Positions 20,461-31,640 of a DNA stretch of 64,000 nt are shown piece by piece. This DNA is from Anthoceros angustus (lineage: Eukaryota; Streptophyta; Anthocerotopsida; Anthocerotales; Anthocerotaceae). The translations under genes and the position numbers were made by a program. How positions within the stretch are numbered: position 1 is the first letter of the stretch; the number at the start of each line of letters is the position of its first letter. Where the stretch lies: NCBI GenBank assembly GCA_010909165.1, contig MU008174.1, forward strand, positions 930,001 through 994,000, read 5' to 3'. A model generated the notes under the pieces. It had not been told where the DNA came from, did no database searches, and was given only the letters and a program-made list of their open reading frames with translations.

Positions 20461-21985
20461 TAGGAGTAGTGGTCTCAATTCATTGTGGTGCTTAAACTAT
20501 CCTCGAAGGTCCGCCTTATCTGAACGGGCGTATTGATGGGTTCAGCTTATTTATTGATAGGTTCGCATTATCTCAGATAGGTTCGCATTATCTCAGATAG
20601 GTTCGCATTATCTCAGTCGCTACACTAGTGCCAACGCCAGAAGGCGCAAACTGGCTAGTTGTTTAGAAGAGGAGGCTACATCGTAATGGCACCATCATAT
20701 CATAAAATCCATCTTAAAATTTAAATGCTTTTAGCATTATATATAATAAATCTAAGATTAGTCTAATATTTTTATTGCAGATGGCTATTCATTACCATTG
20801 GGCACATGATTGAACATGTGATGGATGTTGAATTGTGGGATCAATTGAATTTGTAGCCATTGACAATCTTGCATTTGATCTAGATCTGAACATAGCTTTC
20901 CAAATCCCTTTGATCTTAGTGTCTTCCCAGTCGATCTTATGGTAGATTGCTAACTTATTTTTGTTTATGGTAGATTGCTAACTTATTTTTGTATAACTTG
21001 TTGAAAAATTATTCGTGTCTATCGGATCACGGGTGAGATCACCTTCAACAACAACAATTTTATTGAATTTTACTAAGGATTGACATACTATCATAGGACT
21101 CGGCTCTCCAGGCAATATGCTCCATAAAGTAACCTAGGCCATGAGCACAAGAGGGTTCCACTTGCAATGAGTGTAGAGCGTTTAACTATGACATTCTTAA
21201 GGTTTATCACAGCCAAACAAATTTCTCAGGGTGTAGAAACCAAAACAAACTTATCAATTCCCTCCACAATAACAAACTTATCAATCCCCTCCACAATATA
21301 TATGATATTTTCGTAACCGAACTCGTGTATATCGGATTGCGACAAACCAACGAGTATAATTTAAAATCAAATTTCAAGCTTATGAACATATAAGGGTTAG
21401 CCGTGTTGCCCCAAAGGGTTTGGGGAGCCACCGCGGCGAAGCAGGGCATAGGGGTATGGGGCATAGGGCATAGTGCAAGGGGCATGGGGCATGGGCCATG
21501 GGTGGATCGCGCCGACATGGGCATCGGAAAGAAGTTATCGCATGGGCTTATTGACGAAGCCATACGGACACTGGAACTACAGAGCGCTCGTCTTAACGAG
21601 TTGCCGGATGGTGGCCCACTGCTTAGTGGGCCGTCCGCACTGAGTTTTCAAGGTTAAAGAGCCGCCGGCAGCAATGCTGGAAGATTCCTCTAAACGAATG
21701 ACAGACTCACGGTTTGGAATTGGGCCACGACGTTAACGTTCGAGAGTCTACATTGATCTAGGGAGATATTGCCGTTGAGAAAAACCCATCAGTCGGTTAC
21801 CAAGGGTTTGAGTGCTGGAGCCCAGGAAAACAAAGATGAGTCCTGTCAAGGATGGAGAGCCCAGCAGAAACCTGCTGAGAGACCACAGGTGACTACGTTC
21901 ACATCCTCTTGTATAACTCTATCTGCTGATGCAGTTACAATGGCTTGCCTTTAGTACCTTCTAGCAAGCCTGCTTCACCTGCTTT
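20461..21985. other. Intergenic, two short tandem repeats, no gene
   Basis: Contains three copies of a 20-bp unit (GATAGGTTCGCATTATCTCA) at 20556-20615 and two copies of a 28-bp unit at 20937-20992. A GGGCATAGGGCAT-type G-rich stretch lies at 21440-21500 and a perfect 8-bp stem (GGCCCACT/AGTGGGCC) near 21615-21635. This lies downstream of the HCF173-like gene and may include its 3' UTR. Confidence 0.6.
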
Positions 21986-24900
21986 TCAAACTGGTGTGGA
22001 CACACTGGCCAGAGACTCCTTTCCAGTAACTCCAGATTGAAGGGCTCCGAAGAATTCACTGTAATCTCGTTCAGGTGGAGGATTGCTCGGGTCAACTGTG
22101 AAAGGTTGGCTAAATGGCACTGTGCTTTTCACCTGCAGCAAAAATCAGTGTAAACTAGGGCAAACGTTCAATCCACATGAGCAGAGAGCTTTGAAACTTA
22201 TCACCAGAACCTCAAAAGTCTTGCAGCACGCAGTGGGAGTAGTCAAGGCCGAGACACAGATGCGAGCAACTTCTTCTCTGGAGATCTTTCCCTGAAGGAG
22301 GAGGGAGGTAAGAGAACATAAGGACAGTTGCAACCAATTCTGCTAGCCGTGTACAGTATATGGGGACAAGAAAGTCTGGTATCCTTCTAGTCACAGTACC
22401 GTGATGTTATCTCCCTGTTCAAACAGAAGTTCAGCTCCAGCAGGCTCCTCGGTCAGAGCACATGGCCTGACTATGGTGTAGGGGATACCACTTTCCCGGA
22501 TGAGATCCTCGCCCTGCAAGAGACTTCCATGTGAAAACTTTGCATGCCAGGCTTCATTGAGCAACCTTCCGAAATGCACCCACCTTAAGCTTGAAGGTCA
22601 TTACATATCCCAGCTCTTTGTTCATACGCACAGCCGGCGGTTGCTTGCTGAGGTCCAGTCCTGGTCTGTCTGGCCTTGTGACGCCCGCAGAGCTTACATG
22701 CACAAACCTGCAACGGTCCGGGCACAAGTTAACAGCCCAGCTGCAGATGAACGAGTCTCTTCTACTGTGTCATGTGAAACCTGACCTGGGAGTGATTGGC
22801 TCCTTTAGGTACGACTTTATGCTGGCAAGTGGCAGTTCAAACGGACCAGGTTGGAAGGTGGGATTCAGCTTGCCATCGAACTCGAACTTGCTGTACATAA
22901 GCTGCCAACCGACAAGGCAATGAAGCATCAAGGCATTGTGATACAAGCGTGCACAGCCGTTTAACTCCCCGAGCAAGTTGTTGTCCTTACCTGCAAAGAT
23001 ACAATGGAAGTAGTGTCTAGGGGTGGAGAATCCTTCACTGTACGCGCACGAAAGATGGGTAAGAACTCCGAGAATGGGAGACGAATCTGCCAAGGAGAAA
23101 AGAAAAACAACATAAGACATCAAAACACCGAGCAAACAACCGATTGATCTCATGCAAATATGTCATCCCAAGATGTGCATCCTCAGAGACATTCAGGCTT
23201 ACAGATTGCCACTCTCCATTTACTGTGTCGAAGAAGGCCGTATAGCCAACTGCGTCCCATTCTTCAGTGGTCCGGATAATGAGCTTGAAACGAGACCCAT
23301 TCCCTTTGATTCGCAACTCCAGTCCTTCATATGAAGAAAGGTCCTGAGCAGGCACGAAGTTCTGCAAAATGCAAGGACCATCACAATCTTCAGTAGAAGC
23401 AATGGGGAGTAAGGAAACACGACATTGTTAATACACCAGTTGTAGCTAGACCTTCGTTCGCACACTTGCAAAACCTCCATTGTTGTCAGTTGACACAAAA
23501 CCTACATAAAAGCATTCAGCAGTTTCAGATGTTATTGGCACAATCAGTTAAACTCAGAAATCTATTCGATGTACATTCCCATGATATCGTTCCAAGAAGC
23601 CTTCACGCTCAAACATTAGGCTCGAGAACAGAAACAACCTTTGAACAGACCCACTGGGCCGCCTGTTTCCCCGCCTCCTTTGCTGATTTGCAGTGAGCTT
23701 TGACTAACTCCTCCCATCACAACATCGTCCAAAGACCCCCAAGCTGGCCCTACTGGAAGTCCACTTCCTGTGAACAGATGCATCAGCTCCAAAGCCTCAA
23801 ACAGATAACTATCTGGACTGCAACATGGGAGGACAGCTGGGTCGTATCGTACCATTGAACGAGAACAGTGTCTTGCCTTCAGCAAATCCCAGATGTTCTC
23901 TGACTGCTTCAAGGAGATTTTGCATGCCAAAATATTCTACTGCTTCCGGGGTATCACCTTTAACCTGTACCCCTGGTCAGAAACCGCAGTTGCGATACCA
24001 TAAACCAAAACCATATAGAGAAAACATAAACTACATACCTCTGGATCGAAGAATTTGATTCCCTGTCCACAAACATTGTGAAATTCCTCAGATAGTTCAG
24101 ACAGAGATAACCCACCTCCAGCCTACCATGCAATGCCTTGACAAGGGTACCTGGTAGTATTTCTGTCTGTCCGCAGTATCACCCTCCTTGGGTCCAACGA
24201 TTACTGCTGCTGCATTGATCACCTTCTTGACCCCAACAAAATACTCAGGAAGCAAGGTAGCTTTTTGTGTAATGTCTGCAGCAACCTGAAGAGTGTATTA
24301 GAATCATCTAGAACTCACAAGCAAGCAGGAAGGTCATGAACACCTACACGAGTTGAGGGCTGTCCCTGCAATGACTCCTAGCTTACAACGGCTTCAGAAA
24401 CCAGTTTCCTCAAGCATAAATGTGGACAGATTACATGGACACAGTCCGTGAGTCACACAATTGAGAAAATGCAAACCACTTACAACTTCCACATCAGGGC
24501 CCAGCAATGCTTTCGCCTTTTCCAGATTCCGGACCTGCCCAAATCTCCCAAATCTCCCGTCAGTGGAAGATACTGAAGAACTGCATCACAATCCATAGGA
24601 AATATTGACATACCAGAGCCCTGACAGCAACTCCTCTATTTCGTAGAACCTCCACTACCCGCTTTCCTACTCCTCCAGTAGCACCAGTCACAAGGACCAC
24701 TTCCTTAGTCTTGCTGGCATCCGATTTCTTGATTGGCTCAACTTTTGGACCAAAGATTTTCTCCATAGCCGATTCCACCAGCTTGTGGAATCCACACAAA
24801 CAGCCTCAGCTCAAATGCCGAGATGGGTATACACGACAACACCTTCCCGGCTCCACGAATAGACATCTCACCTTTCCTACAGAAGGTGGTTCATTGAAGA

Positions 24901-25313
24901 AAAACACAGTCTGCACAAATCTGCCAAAATCCCAAGGCTGTCGACCCCGTCTGCCCGCACAGGAGAGTAACCCGTGGACAAGGACTTGACCAAGTGCCTT
25001 CTGGAGCCCACAACCTGCACCTGCCTGTTCTTCCTTGCTACATACAGGCCTGAATATTCAGGAAGGGGACTGAAAGAAGGTCTAGTAGAAGACCCGACCG
25101 CAGCACTGGAGGGAAGGATGCAACCTACATCCGGCATCAACCCAAATGGGTCACAATCAGCAATGTTCCTCCTTCTCCCAGGAATTCTCCTTTCCACAGC
25201 CAAAAGATGAATTCCCAGAACTACTTCAGATACCTGTCCGTTCGGCTGCAGTAGGCACAGACAGGGGCCAACATGGATGCCGTCGAGAAACGAGGCGTGG
25301 TTTGCAACTGCAT
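21986..25313 (-). CDS. HCF173: HCF173-family chloroplast SDR/CIA30 protein, 15 exons
   Basis: Exons (minus strand): 25313-24872, 24781-24614, 24534-24484, 24285-24151, 24062-24039, 23964-23853, 23767-23639, 23501-23452, 23361-23203, 23086-22991, 22901-22786, 22707-22584, 22513-22400, 22291-22211, 22132-21986 (stop). All junctions are GT-AG and phases agree, giving about 649 residues once two one-base gaps in exon 1 homopolymers are allowed for. Residues 1-60 look like a plastid transit peptide. WDFGRFVQTVFFF precedes a Rossmann fold (VVLVTGATGGVGKR, about 181). A CIA30 domain follows at about 315-490 (WGSLDDVVMGGVS, NGGFASVRTK). SDR blocks PRFVHVSSAGVTRP, IPYTIVRPCALTEEPAG and GKISREEVARIC complete it. 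HCF173 promotes psbA mRNA translation for photosystem II; a close paralogue (At4g18810 type) is the main alternative. The first exons are duplicated upstream. Confidence 0.88.
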
Positions 25314-25624
25314 TGCACCAGCTGGTCCGTACAACTGGAGTACCACACTTACTCGACGAATTTTAGTCGATTCGACCACTGGAAATGCTCTGCACCTGGC
25401 TTTCTCCAGCACACTAAGCCCCGATTCCCTCTGGGCAAATGCTGCATTTCATAGACTCATACCAAGTGAATTGCAGATTCAGGTGAATCCCTAGCACTCC
25501 AATGCATTGCAGGCAGTGACACAAAGAAATGTAGGATAAACCACAATCCTCACCTCAATGCGGATGAGCCGCTTTCAGTTGTATGCGATGCAACCAGGAG
25601 CTTGTGGCACCAATCCGTGTGGCT

Positions 25625-25655
25625 CTTATCTCCTACCCGCTCGTCTCGACACGTG
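25625..25655 (-). promoter_or_regulatory. G-box plus I-box pair upstream of the HCF173-like gene
   Basis: CACGTG at 25650-25655 and GATAAG (minus strand) at 25625-25630, about 310-340 bp upstream of the start codon. This pairing is typical of light-regulated nuclear photosynthesis genes. Duplicated at 27393-27398 and 27418-27423. No convincing TATA box was found. Confidence 0.4.
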
Positions 25656-25854
25656 GCGAGAAACGACTATCAAGTGTGATATTTTTTGTTTTGTGAAAGC
25701 AAGTGTGATAATTTCGACAAGTCATCCAGAAATTTTTGGTAACAAGGGATGGGCGAGCTCGAAAGCTTCCCCATGCATATGCAAGCTTCCAGTTCTGTTC
25801 CCCATCCTACCACTTACAGGCTGCTGTGGCTGTGTGTAACCGATGGCGGGTTGC

Positions 25855-25969
25855 TAAAGCGAACAAGATGCTAGATTGATCATTGACGATAGAAATGTTT
25901 AAGGCGGAATCGTACATATAGTGTCGAGATGCGGTTGTAACCGCTCTCATCAGTGCTAGCGTAACCAAC
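25855..25969 (-). repeat. Partial LTR of copia element C at the duplication junction
   Basis: Matches the first about 115 bp of the element C LTR at 27630, preceded by the same host bases GGGTTGC. It is cut at CCAAC, where it passes directly into exon 4 of the duplicated HCF173-like gene. It therefore marks the border of a tandem duplication that post-dates insertion of element C. Confidence 0.9.
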
Positions 25970-27086
25970 GATTACTGCTGCTGCATTGATCACCTTCTTG
26001 ACCCCAACAAAATACTCAGGAAGCAAGGTAGCTTTTTGTGTAATGTCTGCAGCAACCTGAAGAGTGTATTAGAATCATCTAGAACTCACAAGCAAGCAGG
26101 AAGGTCATGAACACCTACACGAGTTGAGGGCTGTCCCTGCAATGACTCCTAGCTTACAACGGCTTCAGAAACCAGTTTCCTCAAGCATAAATGTGGACAG
26201 ATTACATGGACACAGTCCGTGAGTCACACAATTGAGAAAATGCAAACCACTTACAACTTCCACATCAGGGCCCAGCAATGCTTTCGCCTTTTCCAGATTC
26301 CGGACCTGCCCAAATCTCCCAAATCTCCGTCAGTGGAAGATACTGAAGAACTGCATCACAATCCATAGGAAATATTGACATACCAGAGCCCTGACAGCAA
26401 CTCCTCTATTTCGTAGAACCTCCACTACCCGCTTTCCTACTCCTCCAGTAGCACCAGTCACAAGGACCACTTCCTTAGTCTTGCTGGCATCCGATTTCTT
26501 GATTGGCTCAACTTTTGGACCAAAGATTTTCTCCATAGCCGATTCCACCAGCTTGTGGAATCCACACAAACAGCCTCAGCTCAAATGCCGAGATGGGTAT
26601 ACACGACAACACCTTCCCGGCTCCACGAATAGACATCTCACCTTTCCTACAGAAGGTGGTTCATTGAAGAAAAACACAGTCTGCACAAATCTGCCAAAAT
26701 CCCAAGGCTGTCGACCCCCGTCTGCCCGCACAGGAGAGTAACCCGTGGACAAGGACTTGACCAAGTGCCTTCTGGAGCCCACAACCTGCACCTGCCTGTT
26801 CTTCCTTGCTACATACAGGCCTGAATATTCAGGAAGGGGACTGAAAGAAGGTCTAGTAGAAGACCCGACCGCAGCACTGGAGGGGAAGGATGCAACCTAC
26901 ATCCGGCATCAACCCAAATGGGTCACAATCAGCAATGTTCCTCCTTCTCCCAGGAATTCTCCTTTCCACAGCCAAAAGATGAATTCCCAGAACTACTTCA
27001 GATACCTGTCCGTTCGGCTGCAGTAGGCACAGACAGGGGGCCAACATGGATGCCGTCGAGAAACGAGGCGTGGTTTGCAACTGCAT
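25970..27086 (-). pseudogene. Duplicated 5' part of the HCF173-like gene (exons 1-4, truncated)
   Basis: Exons 27086-26642, 26551-26384, 26305-26255 and a truncated exon 4 (26056-25970) repeat 25313-24199 of the complete gene almost exactly. Exon 4 is cut at GATTACTGC and runs into the LTR fragment, so only the transit peptide and first part of the Rossmann fold could be made. In exon 1, one homopolymer is a base longer than in the full copy (near 26882), breaking this copy's frame. Two others (near 26716 and 27037) keep the frame that the full copy has lost. Its upstream region, with G-box and I-box, is also present. Confidence 0.9.
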
Positions 27087-27629
27087 TGCACCAGCTGGTC
27101 CGTACAACTGGAGTACCACACTTACTCGACGAATTTTAGTCGATTCGACCACTGGAAATGCTCTGCACCTGGCTTTCTCCAGCACACTAAGCCCCGATTC
27201 CCTCTGGGCAAATGCTGCATTTCATAGACTCATACCAAGTGAATTGCAGATTCAGGTGAATCCCTAGCACTGCATTGCAGGCAGTGACACAAAGAAATGT
27301 AGGATAAACCACAATCCTCACCTCAATGCGGATGAGCCGCTTTCAGTTGTATGCGATGCAACCAGGAGCTTGTGGCACCAATCCGTGTGGCTCTTATCTC
27401 CTACCCGCTCGTCTCGACACGTGGCGAGAAACGACTATCAAGTGTGATATTTTTTTTGTTTTTGTGAAAGCAAGTGTGATAATTTCGACAAGTCATCCAG
27501 AAATTTTTGGTAACAAGGGATGGGCGAGCTCGAAGAAAGCTTCCCCATGCATATGCAAGCTTCCAGTTCCTGTTCCCCATCCTACCACTTACAGGCTGCT
27601 GTGGCTGTGTGTAACCAGTAGCGGGTTGC

Positions 27630-27855
27630 TAAAGCGGAACAAGATGCTAGATTGATCATTGACGATAGAAATGTTTAAGACGGAATGCTGTACATATAGT
27701 GTCTGAGATGCGGTTGTAACCGCTCTACTGTCAAGTGCTAGCGTAACCAACCGAACTGCTCTTCGGAACCTGTCGATCTGCCGACATTCAAAAGGGGCCT
27801 TAATGACTTGGGTGTTAAAACCCCGATCCGTAGCGCTGAGGTTTTTACTCCAACA
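27630..27855 (-). repeat. 3' LTR of copia element C
   Basis: On the minus strand it starts TGTTGGAGTAAAAACC and ends CCGCTTTA (TG...TA ends). It is preceded on that strand by the purine tract GCGAGGGGGAG (27856-27866), the polypurine tract. Confidence 0.92.
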
Positions 27856-28182
27856 CTCCCCCTCGCTGCGGATTCCCGTATGCTGCAATGCCGTCGGTCT
27901 CCCTCGCGTGTCTCAACCTCGCCCTCGGTCTTCCGTCTGGCCTATCCAGGTGTAGAAGGAGAAAGTCGAAACGGCGGAGGCAGAATGCCAGCAGTGGTGG
28001 AGCAGAGTCGCGCTGACAGAGCTAAGGAGCTCCCCCTTTCGGTGCATTGGCTGCTACGAAGGGAATGCCTAGAAAGGATTCTCTGCTCACCAAACCGATA
28101 CCTTCAGTATGCTTGTCATGGAGTGGCTTCGGTAAGCCCTTCGTCAGCAAGTCGGCGATGTTGTCGTTAGTGTTGATGTAGC

Positions 28183-29835
28183 TTAAGGCGACCCCACCAC
28201 TTGCCGAATGAAGTGGTGCTGTATTTCCACATGCTTTGTCCTTGCGTGCAGCACAGGGTTGAGTGTCATGGCGATGGCAGACTGATTGTCGCAGAATAGT
28301 CGCGTGGGCTTATCCTGGTCCTCGCCTATGTCGTGCAGGAATTGCCTCACCCACAGAATTTCCTTGGCGGCCAGCGTTGTTGCTGCGTACTCCGCTTCCG
28401 TTGATGAGGTACAGATTGTTTGCATTTTCTTGCACGCCCATGACACCTTTGTCAGGTGTTGATGGTATGCGATGCAAGATGACCTTCTTGCATCCGGATC
28501 TCCGCCTGCTGCGTCACGAGAAAGAGGTTAGAGTGAGCTTGGGAGAGTGGTCACCTTTGTAGATGAGTCCCAGGGACTTGGTCTTCTTGAGGTAGCGAAG
28601 GATGCACTTGACGCAAGTCCAGTGGGCTTTCCCCGGGTTCGACAAATATCTGGATACCACGTTCACGGCTTGTGCAATGTCGGGTCTGGTCCAGATTGAG
28701 AGGTAAAGTAGGCTGCCTACGGCCTCATTATATGGGATGGCCGACATCTCCTTCGATTCTTCAGTACTAGGGCAGTCTGCTGCAGATACCTTCTCTCCTG
28801 ATGCCACCGGTTGATACCGGCCCGTCTTCATGTTGAATCATCCGACAGGCGGTTTACGTAATGTTCTTGGTGGATGAAGAAAGAGTGGTCCTCCTTGTTG
28901 TGTTCGAACTGTACTCCCAGTGCGTACCGTAGGGGTCCCATATCTATCACGTCGTACTCCTTTGATAGGAGGTCCTTCACATACTGGATTATCTCATGAC
29001 TATCTCCAAAGATGAAGTTGTCATCCACGTACAGTGTCACTATTGCAAACTTGTCTTCGGTTTTCAGGGTGTAGACACTGGTGTCGGAGATAAGGGGAAT
29101 AAAACCACATTTCTTCAGGTATGTATCCACAGTTTCGTTCCACACTTGTGCAGACTGCTTGAGTCCGTAAATGGACTTGAGTAACTTGCATACTTTTGTG
29201 CTGTCTTTGATGAAGCCCGGTGGTTGAAGCATATAGATGTCTTCATGTAGTGTGCCATACAGGAAAGCCGTTTTTACATCTACCTGGTGGATAAGCAGGT
29301 GATGGTGGGCTGCGAAGACTAGCAGTATTCTGATTGAAGTTGCCTTCACTACAGGACTGAAAAGTCTGTTTTCCTCGTAATCAAAGCCTGGCACCTGAGT
29401 GAAACCACGGGCTACCAACCTGGACTTGTACCTCGAAACAGTCCCATCGGGATTAAGTTTTCTTCTGAAGGTCCATTTGCAAGAAATTGGTTTGCGCCCA
29501 GCAGGCAGGTCTGTAAGTGTCCAGGTCTTATTGGCGATTAAGGAATTGTATTCAGACTGGACAGATGCCTTCCACTCAGGGATGCGAAGGGCTTCTTCAA
29601 TGTTTGCAGGTACATCTTGCATCTCGATTGCGACGAGCTTGATGCGAGGCAAGGCTGCCTGATCTCGCATTGTCGCCGAGCTTGAGCGGAACCGTGCTTC
29701 TCTGTGGAATAGTTGCTTGACGGGAAAAGGAATCGCGAGGGACAGAGGGAGGATTTTTCCATAGATGGCTTGGTGGTCTATTGCGTGTGGAACGCCTGAG
29801 AGGAGGAGGGTCAGGTTCTGGCACGGGTGCCTCAA
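28183..29835 (-). pseudogene. Copia reverse transcriptase and RNase H of element C
   Basis: 29835-28828 is a 335-codon open frame with the whole copia reverse transcriptase: EWKASVQSEYNSLIANKTW, SCKWTFRRKLNPDGTVSRYK, HQVDVKTAFLYGTLHEDIYM, SIYGLKQSAQVWNETVDTY and the catalytic YVDD in TLYVDDNFIFGD. A frameshift near 28830 leads to TRPDIAQAVNVVSRYLSNPG and ILRYLKKTKSLG (28831-28514). RNase H follows in 28446-28183 (TSSTEAEYAATTLAAKEI, LFCDNQSAIAMTLNP, ARTKHVEIQHHFIRQVV), with its C-terminus lost. Only a few lesions are present, so decay is recent or partly consensus error. Confidence 0.94.
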
Positions 29836-30938
29836 GTACTGGGATGTGGTTTACATCTAAGTCTTGGTTATCTATCACATGGTGGTGTGGCTGATCTGGA
29901 GCTACGGGTGCAGGTAGTTGTGGAGGAGGTAGTACCTGAGGCTGTACCTGAGCAACTGGAACGTGTGGTGGTGCTTGGGCGACTGGAGCAGGGTAGGCAA
30001 GTTGCTGGTTCTCCTCTTGGACTTGGTCATTGTCGTAGAGTGTGGCCCCCTCAAGAGCAAGAGGAGAATCCTTGTGGAGGAAACCTGACATGCTAGGAGC
30101 AGGAAGGGGGGACGACAAAGAGGCTTCATAGGAGTTAAGCAGCAGGGATTCATGGAAGTGGACACTTCTGGAAAGGATTACCTCACGTGTGGAAGGGTCA
30201 AAGAGGCGATATGCCTTGGCCTGATCTGAATACCCGACGAAGAGGAGTTTTCTGCCCTTGTCATCCCATTTGTGTCTGCTAACGTCGGGGATGTGAGCAA
30301 ATGCTGGACTGCCGAAGATTCTGATGTGGGAGATTCGGGGCTTGTGCCCTGTCCAACGCTCAAAGGGTGTAATGTTGGGCAGCTCTTTTGTGGGCAACCT
30401 ATTCTTCAGATAGTTGGATGTTGCTACTGCCTCGGCCCAGTAGCCTCGAGTGAGCCCAGAAAGTTTGAGTATGGATCTGGAGATCTCAAGAAGGGAGCGG
30501 TTCAGTCGCTCAGCGAAGGGGTTTTGGGCTGGTGTGTGAGGTACTGTCAATTGGCGGTGAATCCCTTTGGATTTGCAGAAGTCCTGAAAGGCGTGGCTCG
30601 TATACTCTCCGTTGTCGGTCACGGAGTGTCTTGACTGAAGCCGGTTGCGTTGCTGCTAGGACAAATTCTTGGAAACAGGTGAGTGCTTCGTCCTTGTGCC
30701 TTAGGAAAAAGATGTTGCAATACCTGCTCCACTCGTCCAAAAAGGTCAGAAAGTAGTTGTGGCCACCGAAGCTGGAGGTACTCATCGGTCCGCAAATGTC
30801 TGAGTGGACGACCTCCAGGAGACGTCGAGCTCTAGTAGGTGAGGGGTCGTTGAATGGAAGTTGAGATAACTTTGAGTACTTGCATATCTCGCAGAAGAAA
30901 TCCTTGGGTACCTTAATGCTAACGGGATCCTTATACAT
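29597..30938 (-). pseudogene. Copia integrase of element C
   Basis: 30938-30640 has the zinc-binding end FFCEICKYSKLSQLPF and the first catalytic Asp in VVHSDICGPMSTSSFGG. After a frameshift near 30625, 30622-29597 continues with the second Asp in MTDNGEYTSHAFQDFCKSK and the Glu region HTPAQNPFAERLNRSLLE. RGYWAEAVATSNYLKNRLP, the GYSDQAKAYRLFD tail and a Pro/Gln-rich linker lead into reverse transcriptase. The gag-pre-integrase HHCC region is cut near 30940. One frameshift inactivates it as shown. Confidence 0.93.
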
Positions 30939-30940
30939 AT

Positions 30941-31421
30941 CCGGATTGGAAAATGTGCTAAGGTACCGTGGATTGATATGCCCCGGCCGAGGCTGTAGTC
31001 CGAGGTTGCGATGAGGAGCTAGCGATCGCCATCAAGACGATGAATATTGAGCGGTCTGGTCATTGAAGGGAAGTCCGTGTGCTATGGCAGTTTCGAAGCG
31101 ATCGGTATCTGCAGACATGCGGTTAGCAAAACGCTGTGAAGCCGGAGGGTGAAGATCCGTGTGACTAGTTCATGGCGAGCGAATCTTGGGCGAGGTTGAG
31201 GCGGTTGCGCTCATCTCTTTGATGCAGCCCCCACAAATAACTTGCCGTGCAGGAGGCGCTCTGCCCAGGGGAGAGTAAGATGCCGGGGTGCGCCTTCTAG
31301 GCATCTTGCTGATTTCAGGGTCTTCTTGCCGGATGATCACTCGTCTGTTGCTGCGCCATTGGTGAGCTTGCGGCACCAGGCGCGTGGCGCGTGAGCGATG
31401 CCGAATGGCAGTTGGCCCTTT
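30941..31421 (-). other. Leader and deleted gag/protease region of element C
   Basis: Only about 480 bp separate the primer site from integrase, where about 1.5-2 kb of gag-protease would be expected. No CX2CX4HX4C knuckle or DTGA protease motif is present, so a large internal deletion is inferred. Confidence 0.6.
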
Positions 31422-31434
31422 GGCTCTGATACCA
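31422..31434 (-). promoter_or_regulatory. Primer binding site (tRNA-iMet) of element C
   Basis: On the minus strand TGGTATCAGAGCC directly follows the 5' LTR. Confidence 0.95.
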
Positions 31435-31635
31435 TAAAGCGGAACAAGATGCTAGATTGATCATTGACGATAGAAATGTTTAAGACGGAATGCTGTACAT
31501 ATAGTGTCTGTCAAGTGCTAGCGTAACCAACCGAACTGCTCTTCGGAACCTGTCGATCTGCCGACATTCAAAAGGGGCCTTCATGACTTGGGTGTTAAAA
31601 CCCCGATCCGTAGCGCTGAGGTTTTTACTCCAACA
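31435..31635 (-). repeat. 5' LTR of copia element C
   Basis: 201 bp, nearly identical to the 3' LTR except for the roughly 25-bp indel, and followed by TSD GTTGC at 31636-31640. Confidence 0.95.
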
Positions 31636-31640
31636 GTTGC

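Larger units (their letters stand above)
24199..27629. repeat. Tandem duplication of about 1.77 kb covering HCF173 promoter and first exons
   Basis: Copy 1 is 24199-25969 and copy 2 is 25970 to about 27750 (including the start of the element C LTR). Both borders share the string CCAAC (24194-24198, 25965-25969, 27747-27751). Sequence identity is very high; differences are mostly single-base homopolymer changes. Confidence 0.92.
27630..31635 (-). mobile_element. Ty1/copia LTR retrotransposon C, minus strand, gag-less
   Basis: LTRs at 27630-27855 (3', 226 bp) and 31435-31635 (5', 201 bp) are flanked by TSD GTTGC (27625-27629 and 31636-31640). The length difference is mainly one inserted stretch of about 25 bp in the 3' LTR; otherwise the LTRs are nearly identical, so insertion is recent. 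The primer site and purine tract are in place. Internal length is only 3.6 kb: integrase, reverse transcriptase and RNase H are recognisable but gag and protease are missing. Confidence 0.95.

Noticed and set aside
21400-21800. Possible ribosomal RNA-like or structural RNA sequence with GC stems
   Set aside because: A few short stems only; no conserved rRNA, snRNA or SINE landmarks were recognised.
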